Counted from the first letter of the stretch, positions 1 to 8,832 are shown. The stretch: DNA of 64,000 nt from JBHICC01 sp046759385 (GCA_046759385.1 JBHICC010000011.1:3142-67141); one strand, 5' to 3'. Numbers and translations are program-made. Notes: generated from the letters alone by a model not told the origin.

Positions 1-281
1 GGCTTGTCGGGCGTGCTCTTTGGATCGTAATAGGGGCTCCTGCGGTCGAAGGCCGTGGAGTCCGGATAACCTTCACAGGCGATTTCAACGATGCCAATGA
101 TACCGGGTTCAGGACAGTTAGAATGATAAAAAAACGCCTGATCGCGGCGCTTCATTTCGCGCATGAAATTACGAGCCTGGTAATTGCGTACGCCATCCCA
201 GTGGTCGGTCTTTGCGCGCGCGGCCGCCAAGTCATCAATACTGAAAGTGCTCGGCTCTGATTTCATTAACCAGTAACGCAT
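1..281 (-). CDS. EVE domain-containing protein (partial)
   Basis: The gene reads leftward off the window edge, so only about the first 93 residues are present. It starts at an ATG at 281 with MRYWLMKSEPSTFSIDDL, then DHWDGVRNYQARNFMREMK and AFFYHSNCPEPGIIGIVEI. These are hallmarks of the EVE family (PUA-like fold, thymocyte nuclear protein 1 type), thought to bind modified bases in nucleic acids; the cellular role in bacteria is unsettled. It lies about 60 bases downstream of ygfA on the same strand with no terminator between, so it is probably the last or a late gene of the 6S RNA-ygfA transcript. Confidence 0.9.
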   Translation of the reverse strand, partial: MRYWLMKSEPSTFSIDDLAAARAKTDHWDGVRNYQARNFMREMKRRDQAFFYHSNCPEPGIIGIVEIACEGYPDSTAFDRRSPYYDPKSTPDK

Positions 282-341
282 CAACACACTCGTAGCAAAA
301 TTAGGCGCCTATTCTACCAGGTGTAACCTACACACACGGCA

Positions 342-947
342 TCAGCCAAACGTGTAGACCTGCTCATCGGTAATCACTGCTTGTAGTGGGATGTCGCGCG
401 CCGTCACGTCGATGTGATCGACATGTTGAAAGTCATGTGCAAGCCCGATAACCGTCGGCGTCCGAGTTTTTTCGCGCTCGCGCAAGAAGGTGAGACTGCG
501 ATCGTAATAGCCGCCGCCTCTACCAAGCCGGTTGCCACGGCCATCGAATGCCACCAGCGGTAGCAAAATAAGATCGAGCGCTTGCGCGCGCACCCACTGG
601 CGCTGGTCGATGACTGGCTCCAGACCCTCGAAGCGATTTGGCGCGAACGTGGTGTCGGTGTCAGCGGGAGCGAACCACAGCAGCTCCTGACATGTAGGCG
701 GTACGATAGGAAAGTAGCAATACTTGTGTCGCGCCCAGATGTGCTCGACGATGGCGCGTGGGTCGATCTCACCGTCATGCGCGACGTAACATGCGATCTT
801 AGTGTTTACTTCAACGAGTGGCGTGGCGAGAACGTGAGCGGCCAACCTGTTAGCGGCGCGCGTTTGTTGGTTGAGCGACAACGCGACACGTTGTGCGCGC
901 AAGGTTCGACGGAGTTCAGCTTTAGTCGACTTGGCGTTCAATCGCAC
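342..947 (-). CDS. ygfA: 5-formyltetrahydrofolate cyclo-ligase
   Basis: Cytoplasmic enzyme that uses ATP to convert 5-formyl-THF to 5,10-methenyl-THF, returning a storage folate to one-carbon metabolism. The 201-residue protein has the usual family length. The N-terminal KAELRRTLRAQR segment and the nucleotide/folate-binding motif GRGGGYYDR at about residues 142-150 are diagnostic, followed by GLAHDFQ and the C-terminal DIPLQAVITDEQVY. It sits immediately downstream of the 6S RNA gene on the same strand, the arrangement known from E. coli (ssrS-ygfA), where the mRNA is processed from the 6S transcript. Confidence 0.96.
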   Translation of the reverse strand: MRLNAKSTKAELRRTLRAQRVALSLNQQTRAANRLAAHVLATPLVEVNTKIACYVAHDGEIDPRAIVEHIWARHKYCYFPIVPPTCQELLWFAPADTDTTFAPNRFEGLEPVIDQRQWVRAQALDLILLPLVAFDGRGNRLGRGGGYYDRSLTFLREREKTRTPTVIGLAHDFQHVDHIDVTARDIPLQAVITDEQVYTFG

Positions 948-954
948 TCGCGAG

Positions 955-1141
955 GCGCCCTCCGCGGGTGCCGTCCCGCTCCTTCGCCTTGAACCTTGCG
1001 GTTCAAGTGGGGTGCCTCAGCGACGCCTCAGGCTTTCCGCTGCGTGGCGGACATGCACAACAGCATCACAATTCGGCGCCCCGAATCAGAGCAATAGGTT
1101 CTAAGGACTTCATAGAACGACACGAACACCGCAGAGGGCGC
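955..1141 (-). ncRNA. ssrS: 6S RNA
   Basis: The minus strand between zapA and ygfA folds as 6S RNA, which binds the sigma-70 RNA polymerase holoenzyme and mimics an open promoter. The 5' end CGCCCTCTGCGGTG (from 1140) pairs with the 3' end CACCCGCGGAGGGCG (970 down to about 956), giving the closing stem with one bulge. The conserved 3'-side hairpin CTTGAACCGCAAGGTTCAAG is present at about 988-1007 and is nearly the same as in E. coli 6S RNA. Implied length is about 186 nt, matching the 184 nt of E. coli, and the position upstream of ygfA is the classic one. Exact ends are estimated from the stem. Confidence 0.93.
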
Positions 1142-1188
1142 GAACCCCATGATAACCCTATAACGCGGGAAACGAAAACCTTGTGGCG

Positions 1189-1488
1189 CTAAGAGGCCTG
1201 ATGCAGAACTGCTTCGATCTTGGTTTGCAAGAAGCGCAGCTTTTGATCGACATCGGGCGTAACGTTGGCGCGCTTGCGTAAATCAAGCAGATCATTAGCA
1301 ATATTAAGGGCCGCCATGATCGCGCAACGCTCGCTGCCGATTACTTTACCGCTCTCCTGTATCTCACGCATTTTTTGGTCGAGTAACCTCGCAGCGGCGG
1401 ACAATGCGTCACGCTCTCCTTCAGGGCAGGCGACCATGAATTCCTTGCCCATGATGCTTACGGTGACGCCGTCTTGGGGAGTTTTCAC
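1189..1488 (-). CDS. zapA: Cell division protein ZapA
   Basis: ZapA binds FtsZ and bundles protofilaments at the division ring. The 99-residue protein has the globular N-terminal part (VTVSIMGKEFMVACPEGERDAL), then AAARLLDQKMREI and a C-terminal helical coiled-coil region (AALNIANDLLDLRKR onward), in the family order and at the family length. It overlaps the end of the upstream coiled-coil gene by one base, so the pair is one operon, and it is followed by 6S RNA on the same strand. Confidence 0.95.
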   Translation of the reverse strand: MKTPQDGVTVSIMGKEFMVACPEGERDALSAAARLLDQKMREIQESGKVIGSERCAIMAALNIANDLLDLRKRANVTPDVDQKLRFLQTKIEAVLHQAS

Positions 1489-1694
1489 TACCTTCGCTCC
1501 AGAGCCTTCAGGCGACCGATCATGGCTTCGATGCGCGCCCGGGCTAGCTTGGTTTTCTCGACCGCGCGCGCGTGCTCGTCCTGTAGACCCTGGTTTTGGG
1601 ACTTGAGAGAACTGTTTTCGTCCCGCAGGCGTTGGCAGAAGGCGATTAGTTGATCGACCCGGCCTTCGAGGTTCTTGATTTCGTCAGTTTCCAC
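1488..1694 (-). CDS. Small coiled-coil protein, TIGR02449 type (ZapB-like)
   Basis: A 68-residue, almost wholly helical coiled-coil protein (METDEIKNLEGRVDQLIAFC, then RLRDENSSLKSQNQGL). Small coiled coils directly upstream of zapA are common in gammaproteobacteria and are annotated as TIGR02449 or as ZapB-like; a division role is inferred from context and fold, not shown. The start is GTG at 1694, supported by a GGAG ribosome binding site about 6 bases upstream. The stop overlaps the zapA start. Confidence 0.85.
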   Translation of the reverse strand: METDEIKNLEGRVDQLIAFCQRLRDENSSLKSQNQGLQDEHARAVEKTKLARARIEAMIGRLKALERR

Positions 1695-1726
1695 GCGCGC
1701 TCCAACAATTACTTAAATTTCAACAT

Positions 1727-1755
1727 AATATAGGGCTCACTTCGATTTGGGTCAA
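1727..1755 (-). promoter_or_regulatory. Sigma-70 promoter for the coiled-coil gene and zapA
   Basis: On the minus strand TTGACC (1755-1750) and TATATT (1732-1727) are separated by exactly 17 bases. This is 5/6 and 5/6 to the consensus hexamers and lies about 33 bases before the GTG start of the first gene of the zapA operon. Confidence 0.7.
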
Positions 1756-1894
1756 CGGTTTCTCTACGTTTAATGGGTGTTATACTTGCCGTTCTCACGG
1801 TCTTCGCCGGGGCCCGCACGTTAAGGCCCGGATTATCCGCCTGCTCACGCCCACCTGGCCTATCGCCCGCTCGACTCGAGATCTTTCAAATCGT

Positions 1895-2431
1895 ATGCGG
1901 CTTGTCCACGATGAACTCGAGCGTCTACTGCAAGACGCCGGTGCAGTGATCGGAGCGTCCGAGGTACACGGCATTGTCGCTGGCGTGATGTCCACGACAG
2001 CCGGTGCTAATAGCGATTACCTGTCTTCGCTCTTCGGTAACGCCGCCGAAACCGCGCTCAGCGACGATCTCAAGCAAACGCTCACAGCGCTGTATGATGA
2101 CACCCGTTCTGCCTTTGAGGATGAGGGCTTTACATTCCCGTTATTGCTTGCCGATGACACGAGAGGTGCGACCGAACGTACAGCGTCCATCGCCGCCTGG
2201 TCTCGTGGTTTTGTACTAGGCTTGACCCAGGGTGGTATCAGAAACCTCGACGACCTCCCGGGTGATGCCGCGGAGATCGTGCGCGACCTGATGAAAATCG
2301 GGGAGGCGCGAAGCGACCTGCAAGACAATACAGAGCAAGCCAGCAGAGACCTTGCCGAGATCGAAGAATACGTTCGCGTCGGTGTGCAGCTGGTTTATCT
2401 TGAGTTGCGTACGACCTTGGGCCGGCGATAA
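1895..2431 (+). CDS. ygfB: UPF0149 family protein YgfB
   Basis: A 178-residue UPF0149/YecA-type protein. Family features are the N-terminal helical part with SEVHGIVAGVMS (about residues 28-39) and the conserved WSRGFVLGLTQGG segment near residue 105. In Pseudomonas YgfB has been linked to control of ampDh3 and beta-lactam tolerance; whether that applies here is unknown. It is divergent from zapA and precedes pepP-ubiH, the standard gammaproteobacterial order ygfB-pepP-ubiH-ubiI. A perfect hairpin AGGCGC/GCGCCT lies at the stop codon (2430-2446) but lacks a T-run. Confidence 0.92.
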   Translation: MRLVHDELERLLQDAGAVIGASEVHGIVAGVMSTTAGANSDYLSSLFGNAAETALSDDLKQTLTALYDDTRSAFEDEGFTFPLLLADDTRGATERTASIAAWSRGFVLGLTQGGIRNLDDLPGDAAEIVRDLMKIGEARSDLQDNTEQASRDLAEIEEYVRVGVQLVYLELRTTLGRR

Positions 2432-2568
2432 GGCGCGTTCGGCGCCTACAGCTTGACTTCATTAATGACTGCGCGAGGGACCGAAACACTAGCACTTCTA
2501 CTCGGTGGGTTTGTGTCGGCAGTCTGGTGTTTGTCGCGAAACAGGGAATTTTTCGGGCATAATGCGTT

Positions 2569-3873
2569 ATGGATTTGAAGGTCTTCGAGAAACGGCGGCG
2601 CGAAGTGATGGATGAGATGGGCGGTGGTGTAGCGATTCTGCCGACCGCACCAGAGCGTATTCGCAATCGAGACGTCGGCTTTAGATTTCGACCGGATAGC
2701 GATTTCTATTACCTCACACACTTCCCGGAACCCGAGGCAGTCGCTGTGCTGGTGCCCGGACGTTCACATGGCGAGTACATCCTGTTCTGCCGCGATAGAG
2801 ATCCGGAGAAGGAAATCTGGGAAGGCCGACGTACCGGTTTGGCGGGCGCGCGCGAGCACTACGGCGCGGACGATGCTTTTCCGATCGACGATATCGACGA
2901 GATCCTACCCGGGCTTCTGGAGAACTGCGATAAGGTGTTCTACAGCATGGGTCGCTATCAGGAGTTCGACACCAGGCTCATGGGATGGGTGAACGAGGTG
3001 CGGTCCAAGGCGCGCACGGGAGTGAAGGCTCCCGGCGAGTTCGTCGATCTCAACCATATCCTGCACGAAATGCGACTCTACAAGCGTCCGGAGGAGATCC
3101 GCTTGATGAAGCGCGCCGCCAAAGTGTCTGCGCGCGCACACAAACGCGCGATGCGTGCAACGCACCCGGGGATGAAGGAGTATGAAATCGAAGCCGAGCT
3201 CATGTATGAGTTCAAGAAAGGCGGCAGTCCCGCACCGGCTTACCCATCTATCGTTGGTGGCGGCGCGAACGGCTGTATCCTGCATTACACCGACAACAAT
3301 GACGAGCTCAAAGATGGCGATCTGTTGCTTATCGACGCCGGCGCTGAGATCGATTGCTACGCCTCGGACATTACTCGCACTTTTCCGGTCAACGGCACCT
3401 TCAGTGCAGAGCAGCGCGCGGTCTACGAGGTCGTTCTGGCGGCGCAGTTTGCAGCGATGGAGCAGGTCAACCCAGGCAACCAATGGAATCACCCGCACGA
3501 GGCAGCGATACGAGTGTTGACCGAGGGGTTGGTAGACCTCGGATTACTCAAGGGCAACGTAGAGGAGCTGATTCGGCAAGAGAAGTATAAGCGCTTCTTT
3601 ATGCACCGAACTGGGCACTGGCTCGGCATGGATGTACATGACGTCGGCGACTATAAAGTGGATGACGTCTGGCGCCTGCTCGAGCCAGGAATGATCATGA
3701 CCGTCGAACCCGGCATCTACATTGCCGCGAATGCCGAAGGCGTCGATCGACGCTGGTGGAACATCGGCATCCGCGTAGAGGATGATGTGTTGGTCACACG
3801 TGATGGTCGTGAAATCTTGAGTCAAGACGTGCCCAAGTCTATCGATGACATTGAAGCGCATATGAATCAGTGA
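2569..3873 (+). CDS. pepP: Xaa-Pro aminopeptidase (aminopeptidase P)
   Basis: Dinuclear-metal M24 peptidase that removes an N-terminal residue followed by proline; cytoplasmic. The 434-residue protein has the N-terminal creatinase-like domain followed by the pita-bread catalytic domain. All five metal ligands are present: D256 (LLIDAGAE), D267 (ASDITRTF), H350 (RTGHWLG), E380 (MTVEPGIY) and E404 (IRVEDD), plus the VHDVG motif. It is followed 75 bases later by ubiH, the usual neighbour. No clear Shine-Dalgarno sequence precedes the ATG. Confidence 0.97.
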   Translation: MDLKVFEKRRREVMDEMGGGVAILPTAPERIRNRDVGFRFRPDSDFYYLTHFPEPEAVAVLVPGRSHGEYILFCRDRDPEKEIWEGRRTGLAGAREHYGADDAFPIDDIDEILPGLLENCDKVFYSMGRYQEFDTRLMGWVNEVRSKARTGVKAPGEFVDLNHILHEMRLYKRPEEIRLMKRAAKVSARAHKRAMRATHPGMKEYEIEAELMYEFKKGGSPAPAYPSIVGGGANGCILHYTDNNDELKDGDLLLIDAGAEIDCYASDITRTFPVNGTFSAEQRAVYEVVLAAQFAAMEQVNPGNQWNHPHEAAIRVLTEGLVDLGLLKGNVEELIRQEKYKRFFMHRTGHWLGMDVHDVGDYKVDDVWRLLEPGMIMTVEPGIYIAANAEGVDRRWWNIGIRVEDDVLVTRDGREILSQDVPKSIDDIEAHMNQ

Positions 3874-3913
3874 TAGCCCCCCGGCCCGCCCAATAAAACG
3901 GGGAGGGCGCAGG

Positions 3914-3955
3914 GTAAGTCACAGACGGTAAGTGGAGCATCATCAATCGTGAGTC
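3914..3955 (+). repeat. Degenerate heptanucleotide array upstream of ubiH
   Basis: Reading in a fixed 7-base register from 3914 gives GTAAGTC, ACAGACG, GTAAGTG, GAGCATC, ATCAATC, GTGAGTC. Heptads 1, 3 and 6 are variants of GTRAGTC. The last heptad supplies the GTG start codon of ubiH. The same heptad family recurs after ubiH (5184-5232). Confidence 0.5.
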
Positions 3956-5208
3956 ATGTCAATTACGATGTGCTGATCGTTGGCGGTGGACTGGTTGGAC
4001 TGAGTCTTGCGCGTGCGCTCGCCCCAAGTGGTCTACGCATGGGTATAGTGGAGTCAAAGCAGCTTGCGCCTTCCGAGACACCGCGCTACGACGACCGTAC
4101 GCTCGCGCTTGCGTATGGTTCGCGAAGAATTTTCGAAGGCATGGGAATCTGGCGCGAGGTCGAGGCGCGCGGGGTCACCGCGATCAAACGTATTCACGTC
4201 TCCGACCGCGGCCGCTTCGGTATCGCACGGCTCGACGCCACCGATGCTGGCATCGAGGCCCTCGGCTATGTGGTAGCAATGCCGGCGCTCGGCACCACAC
4301 TGTACGAGGCGGTACGTCGCTGTGATGGGGTCGATCTGATCTGCCCGGCCGTGGTGCGGAGTGTCGAGCGTGCTGCCGATCGGGTTTCGGTCGATGTGCA
4401 GCGCGACGGTCAAGCGAAGACCTTGAGCGCGCGATTAGTCGTAGGCGCCGACGGCGGGCGCTCGCGGGTACGAGCGGCTGCGGATATTAAAGCGACTCAT
4501 AAGGACTACCAGCAATCGGCTGTTGTCACGACCGTAACGCCAGAACTGCCACACCGAAACGTCGCTTATGAGCGCTTTACCGAAAGCGGACCGTTGGCAC
4601 TACTGCCGATGACCGAAAATCGTTGTACCGTGGTATGGAGCACCCAGCGCGATGATGTCGAGGAAATCCTCGATCTCGACGATGCCACGTTCCTCGCCCG
4701 TCTGCAGGCGGGTTTCGGAGACCGTCTCGGTAGCTTCCTTCGCGTAGGAAGTCGTCAGACGTATCCATTGTTTCTCACACGCATCGAAACGCAGGTGCGA
4801 GCGCGGCTCGCGTTGGTCGGGAATGCAGCCCACACGGTGCACCCGGTCGCTGGCCAAGGCTTCAATCTCGGCTTACGGGACGTGGCGACCCTGGCCGAGA
4901 TTACGGTCGAGGAGATGCGACGCGGCGGCGATATCGGTGACATTGAGGTACTCGCGCGCTACGTGCATCAGCGACGCCGTGACACTGAGGCGGTGACGAC
5001 CTTTACTGATGGCCTCATCCGCATCTTTGCCAACTCCATCAGTCCACTCGTGCTCGCACGCAACGTCGGCCTCATTGCCACCGATGTGTGGCTACCGGTC
5101 AAGCGTGCGCTTATCCAGCGCACGAGCGGCTTGCACGGACGACTGCCCCGACTCGCGCGCGGGCTGCCTTTGGTTCGGGAGCCGTTAGCCGTAAGTCGTG
5201 AGCAGTGA
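3949..5208 (+). CDS. ubiH: 2-octaprenyl-6-methoxyphenyl hydroxylase UbiH
   Basis: FAD-dependent aromatic hydroxylase of ubiquinone synthesis (419 aa). The N-terminal dinucleotide-binding motif is VLIVGGGLVGLSLARAL (about residues 8-24), the middle DG motif is VVGADGGRSRVR, and the C-terminal FAD motif reads LVGNAAHTVHPVAGQGFNLGLRD. The Asn in place of Asp in GNAAH is characteristic of UbiH rather than UbiI/UbiF. The start is GTG at 3949. The last codons and stop are made of the heptad repeat that follows, so the C-terminal tail (REPLAVSREQ) probably derives from repeat sequence. It forms a pair with ubiI downstream. Confidence 0.94.
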   Translation: MSHVNYDVLIVGGGLVGLSLARALAPSGLRMGIVESKQLAPSETPRYDDRTLALAYGSRRIFEGMGIWREVEARGVTAIKRIHVSDRGRFGIARLDATDAGIEALGYVVAMPALGTTLYEAVRRCDGVDLICPAVVRSVERAADRVSVDVQRDGQAKTLSARLVVGADGGRSRVRAAADIKATHKDYQQSAVVTTVTPELPHRNVAYERFTESGPLALLPMTENRCTVVWSTQRDDVEEILDLDDATFLARLQAGFGDRLGSFLRVGSRQTYPLFLTRIETQVRARLALVGNAAHTVHPVAGQGFNLGLRDVATLAEITVEEMRRGGDIGDIEVLARYVHQRRRDTEAVTTFTDGLIRIFANSISPLVLARNVGLIATDVWLPVKRALIQRTSGLHGRLPRLARGLPLVREPLAVSREQ

Positions 5209-5280
5209 GCCGTGAATGGTAAGTCATTAGCGCTGGTGTTTTGCCACGGATCACGGTTAACAGTTCACGGATTACTGATT
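5184..5280 (+). repeat. Heptad repeat array running through the ubiH stop codon
   Basis: From 5184 seven consecutive 7-mers read GTTAGCC, GTAAGTC, GTGAGCA, GTGAGCC, GTGAATG, GTAAGTC, ATTAGCG (to 5232). After a short gap the opposite orientation appears: CACGGAT, CACGGTT, AACAGTT, CACGGAT, TACTGAT (about 5246-5280). The two blocks are roughly inverted and could form an imperfect hairpin. The first block covers the 3' end of ubiH. No protein is encoded in the gap before ubiI. Confidence 0.6.
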
Positions 5281-5307
5281 GCCTAAGTACGAAGGCTTTC
5301 TAGCGAG

Positions 5308-6552
5308 ATGCAAGCAACACCCCGGGGTACAGACGTAACGCATGATGTCATCGTTATAGGCGGCGGCATGGTCGGCGCCGCGCTCGCCTGTGCCTTAGGG
5401 GACACCGGTGTGCGTGTCGGATTAGTCGAGCGCGACTCGCCTGCACCAATGCCCTCCGGGGAGTTCGATCTGCGCGTGAGCGCGATCACGCGGGGTTCGC
5501 GCAGGATTCTTGAGGCGGTTAACGTCTGGGCTCGCTTGGACGCAGGTCGTATCTGTCCGATTGAAGAGATGCACATATGGGATGCGGGCGGTGTGGGAGC
5601 GATTCATTTCGACAGCGCCGAGATCGGTCAGCCATGCTTGGCCTACATAATCGAAAACAACGCGCTTCGCGCGGCGCTGTGGGACAAGCTGCAGCGACTC
5701 GAAAACGTTCGATGCTATTGTCCTAACCAGATTAGTATGATCGACCTGTGTGACTCGCAGGTAACGCTCACATTGGACGATAGCAGCCGGCTGAAAACCG
5801 GCCTTGTGGTCGGCGCCGATGGGCCTAAATCGCGCGTGCGCGCTGCTGCACGCATCACCACCAAAGGTTGGGACTACGAGCAGCAAGGCATTGTGGCTAC
5901 CGTCGCCACGGAGCAGCCGCATGACTATGTCGCGTGGCAGCGGTTTCTTCCCACCGGACCGCTTGCGTTTCTGCCGCTGACCGATGGGCGCTCATCGATT
6001 GTATGGTCCGTAGACGCCGGCTACGCTGCGCATCTTCTCGCGCTTGACGACGCAGCTTTTTTGCAGGCGCTTGCAACCGCGTTCGGCGACCGGCTCGGCA
6101 CGCTGACGGCAACGAGCGTACGTGCTGCGTTCCCGCTACAGCGTGCACATGCTGAGCGCTATGTGGGACAGCGTGTGGCCCTGATCGGCGATGCGGCGCA
6201 TACGGTGCATCCGCTGGCGGGACAAGGCGTCAACCTTGGCTTGCTGGACGCGGCTGTGTTGGCGGAAGTGATAGCCGATGCACGGCGTGTAAAGCGCGAC
6301 ATCGGTGCCGAAACGGTATTGCGTCGCTACGAGCGTTGGCGCAAGCGTGACAACCTTGCGATGCTGTTTGTTACAGACATGTTGAAACGGTTGTTTGGTA
6401 GCCCGCTCGGGACCGCAGCCCGTTTGCGTAACATTGGCCTCGACATTACCAATGCCGCGACACCGATCAAGAATACGCTCATGCGACGTGCCGCCGGGCT
6501 CGAAGGGGATCTACCACGGCTCGCGCGTGCCGCCAACGCGGTACAGGGCTAG
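5308..6552 (+). CDS. ubiI: UbiI/VisC-type FAD-dependent ubiquinone hydroxylase
   Basis: A second flavoprotein hydroxylase of the UbiH/UbiF/UbiI family (414 aa), probably hydroxylating C5 of the ubiquinone ring. It carries VIVIGGGMVGAALACALG near the N terminus, VVGADGPKSRVRAAA in the middle, and LIGDAAHTVHPLAGQGVNLGLLDAA in the C-terminal half. GDAAH with LLDAA after the GQGVNLG motif fits UbiI better than UbiH or UbiF. It follows ubiH by 99 bases filled with heptad repeat. The assignment of the hydroxylated carbon is inferred from synteny (pepP-ubiH-ubiI). Confidence 0.88.
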   Translation: MQATPRGTDVTHDVIVIGGGMVGAALACALGDTGVRVGLVERDSPAPMPSGEFDLRVSAITRGSRRILEAVNVWARLDAGRICPIEEMHIWDAGGVGAIHFDSAEIGQPCLAYIIENNALRAALWDKLQRLENVRCYCPNQISMIDLCDSQVTLTLDDSSRLKTGLVVGADGPKSRVRAAARITTKGWDYEQQGIVATVATEQPHDYVAWQRFLPTGPLAFLPLTDGRSSIVWSVDAGYAAHLLALDDAAFLQALATAFGDRLGTLTATSVRAAFPLQRAHAERYVGQRVALIGDAAHTVHPLAGQGVNLGLLDAAVLAEVIADARRVKRDIGAETVLRRYERWRKRDNLAMLFVTDMLKRLFGSPLGTAARLRNIGLDITNAATPIKNTLMRRAAGLEGDLPRLARAANAVQG

Positions 6553-6603
6553 CGCGCGAACTTGGGCGCCTTCCTCGGCCACTCGGGGTAGGAACCTATC
6601 ACT

Positions 6604-7833
6604 ATGCAATTGCTGAACCTTGCCGCAATCCTAGTCACCTTATCCGCGCTCTTCAGCTATCTCAACCACCGTTACCTTCGGCTGCCGACCACAATCGGCG
6701 TAATGCTTATCGCATTAGTACTTTCTCTTTGTTTGATTGCACTTGGCTGGGTCGATCCAAGAGTTCAAGCGTATGCGCGAACACTCCTGCTAGAAGTCGA
6801 TTTCAATAAGGCGCTGATGCTTGGCATGTTGAGTTTCCTGCTGTTTGCTGGCGCACTGCATGTAAACATTAGCGACCTCGCGAGACAGCAGTGGATCATT
6901 GGCATGTTGGCCTCCGGCGGCATGATAACTTCGACCGCGATTGTCGGCGTGCTCAGTTGGTGGTTTCTAGGTGCTATCGGGATTGAGATACCGTTTATCT
7001 ACTGTGTGCTTTTCGGCGCGCTGATTTCACCTACGGATCCGATCGCGGTACTCGGCATCCTTAAATCCGCCGGTGTACCGAAGAGCCTCGAGACCAAGAT
7101 CGCCGGAGAATCACTTTTTAACGATGGCGTAGCCGTCGTTTTATTCATTGTGCTATTCAGAATGGCGGTCGGCGGCGCGGAGATCACGACCGCCGGGGTA
7201 GTCGGACTGTTCCTACTCGAGGCGTTGGGTGGTGTCGCCTTTGGCCTGGCGATCGGTTATATCGCCTATCGTATGCTCGCAACCGTCGACAACTACCAAG
7301 TAGAGATACTAATTACGCTTGCACTGGTCATGGGTGGTTATGCGCTTGCGCACGCGATCCATGTCTCTGGACCGATCGCGATCGTTATTGCCGGACTCGT
7401 TATTGGCAACCGTGGGCGCCGGCTCGCCATGTCGGCACGGACACGCGAGCACCTGGATACCTTTTGGGAGCTGATCGATGAGATCTTGAATGCGGTGCTG
7501 TTTGTTCTGATCGGGCTCGAGGTATTGGTACTGGCATTTACCCAGCAATACCTGCTGGCGGGCTTGGTAGCGATCCCCACCGTGTTATTAGCGCGATTTG
7601 TGAGCGTGGGCGTACCGGTACAGATCAGGCGTCACTGGCGCGAGTTCAGTCCGCACGTGGTGAAGATATTGACCTGGGGTGGATTACGCGGCGGCATATC
7701 GGTGGCGTTGGCGTTATCGCTACCGCAGGGTGCAGAACGCGACGTGATACTCGCCATGACCTACGTCATAGTGGTCTTTTCGATCGCTGTTCAAGGTTTG
7801 ACGATTGGAAAGCTCGTCAAGCGGGTGCAATAA
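6604..7833 (+). CDS. Sodium (cation):proton antiporter, CPA1 family
   Basis: An integral inner-membrane protein of 409 residues with about 12 hydrophobic segments. The CPA1/NhaP signature FGALISPTDPIAVLGILKSAG (about residues 138-158) and GESLFNDGVAVVLFI just after it hold the Asp residues used for ion exchange; WGGLRGGISVALALSLP near the C terminus is also typical. It probably exports Na+ or K+ in exchange for protons. An AGGA ribosome binding site precedes the ATG by about 9 bases. It has no obvious partner. Confidence 0.92.
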   Translation: MQLLNLAAILVTLSALFSYLNHRYLRLPTTIGVMLIALVLSLCLIALGWVDPRVQAYARTLLLEVDFNKALMLGMLSFLLFAGALHVNISDLARQQWIIGMLASGGMITSTAIVGVLSWWFLGAIGIEIPFIYCVLFGALISPTDPIAVLGILKSAGVPKSLETKIAGESLFNDGVAVVLFIVLFRMAVGGAEITTAGVVGLFLLEALGGVAFGLAIGYIAYRMLATVDNYQVEILITLALVMGGYALAHAIHVSGPIAIVIAGLVIGNRGRRLAMSARTREHLDTFWELIDEILNAVLFVLIGLEVLVLAFTQQYLLAGLVAIPTVLLARFVSVGVPVQIRRHWREFSPHVVKILTWGGLRGGISVALALSLPQGAERDVILAMTYVIVVFSIAVQGLTIGKLVKRVQ

Positions 7834-7890
7834 GACATCGCGCCGTGCGCGGCACGGAACTAGCGCCCAGCCCGGCGCTGACGGGAATTC

Positions 7891-8832
7891 CTAGATATCG
7901 AACCCCCAGGTATTGCGCAGCATCGAGCTGAGCCCGGCGTAGTCCTGGCCGCGTGCCTCGACCAGGCCGGTCGCGTCGAAGCGCTGGCACAGCGGCTTGG
8001 CGAGTTTCTGGCCCGCAGGTGACATCAACGCCTGGGTGATCTTGACTTTGTCTTCGGCGGATAAGCGCGGCCCAGCGGTCAAGGTCTGGCCCGGTGTTGC
8101 AGAGCTCTTAAGAAGAACCCGTGTAAGCGCGCGGTCAGCGCCCAGTCCTTTATAGAGAGCCAGTGGCACGACAGCCCCATCGCAGCCGCCACTGATTAGT
8201 GTTTCGTAGGCGCTCTGCCAATCTCCAGTGGAAATGAGCACTGGACGACGCGCTGGCCGTTCGAAACGGCTGAAAAGACTGAGCGTCCCGGAGTCGAATC
8301 GCGCTTGGCCGCAAACGGGCCGCGCTACCAGGTCATCGATGCTTCGCACCCGGCGGTCGCTTCTTCTGGCGAGGACAACGAACACCGCAGGTGATGCAAT
8401 GCGCGCCAGGGCTTTATGGTCTTTGTTAGCGATGCGCCAACTGACGAACTGCGGGTTGTCGAACGCGAGATCAAAACTATCTCGGAGGATTCCATCATGA
8501 TACGCACGCCAGTTAGGAGGCTGTTCGTAAACGATTAGCTTGCCGGTTGCGTTCGACAGGTAGCGTGCAAGCGGGATGTAGAAATCGCGCACGTTCGCGG
8601 CCGACTCGCTCGGCGGCGCGACCAGCACGTATCTGTCCGGCAATGCCGCTGTCGCTGCGGGAAACTGCGACTCGATCAAGCCTGTCAACAGGTCATAACT
8701 TGCCTTCGCGGTGGCGGGTACGCCTTCTCCCAACGACACGTAGGAAAACACGCCGAGGGCAAGAAGCAGTGCAACGAGCGCACTGGCCCTGGGCTGTAAA
8801 TTGCTACGGCGTAGGATACGAGGTGTAGTCAT
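7891..8832 (-). CDS. PhnD-like periplasmic substrate-binding protein
   Basis: A 313-residue protein with a basic N terminus followed by a hydrophobic stretch (ALVALLLALGVFSYVSL), i.e. a signal peptide or anchor. The body matches the phosphate/phosphite/phosphonate (PhnD/SsuA-like) binding fold: VLVAPPSESAANVRDFYIPLARYLS, then DSFDLAFDNPQFVSWRI, VVLARRSDRRVRSIDDL and SGGCDGAVVPLALYKGL. The genes for a cognate permease and ATPase are absent here, so the ligand is unknown. Orphan PhnD-like proteins also act as sensors or in respiratory clusters. Confidence 0.78.
   Translation of the reverse strand: MTTPRILRRSNLQPRASALVALLLALGVFSYVSLGEGVPATAKASYDLLTGLIESQFPAATAALPDRYVLVAPPSESAANVRDFYIPLARYLSNATGKLIVYEQPPNWRAYHDGILRDSFDLAFDNPQFVSWRIANKDHKALARIASPAVFVVLARRSDRRVRSIDDLVARPVCGQARFDSGTLSLFSRFERPARRPVLISTGDWQSAYETLISGGCDGAVVPLALYKGLGADRALTRVLLKSSATPGQTLTAGPRLSAEDKVKITQALMSPAGQKLAKPLCQRFDATGLVEARGQDYAGLSSMLRNTWGFDI

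Noticed and set aside
871..1192. Plus-strand open frames over the ygfA-zapA gap
   Set aside because: They lie opposite the 6S RNA gene and ygfA and show no family resemblance.
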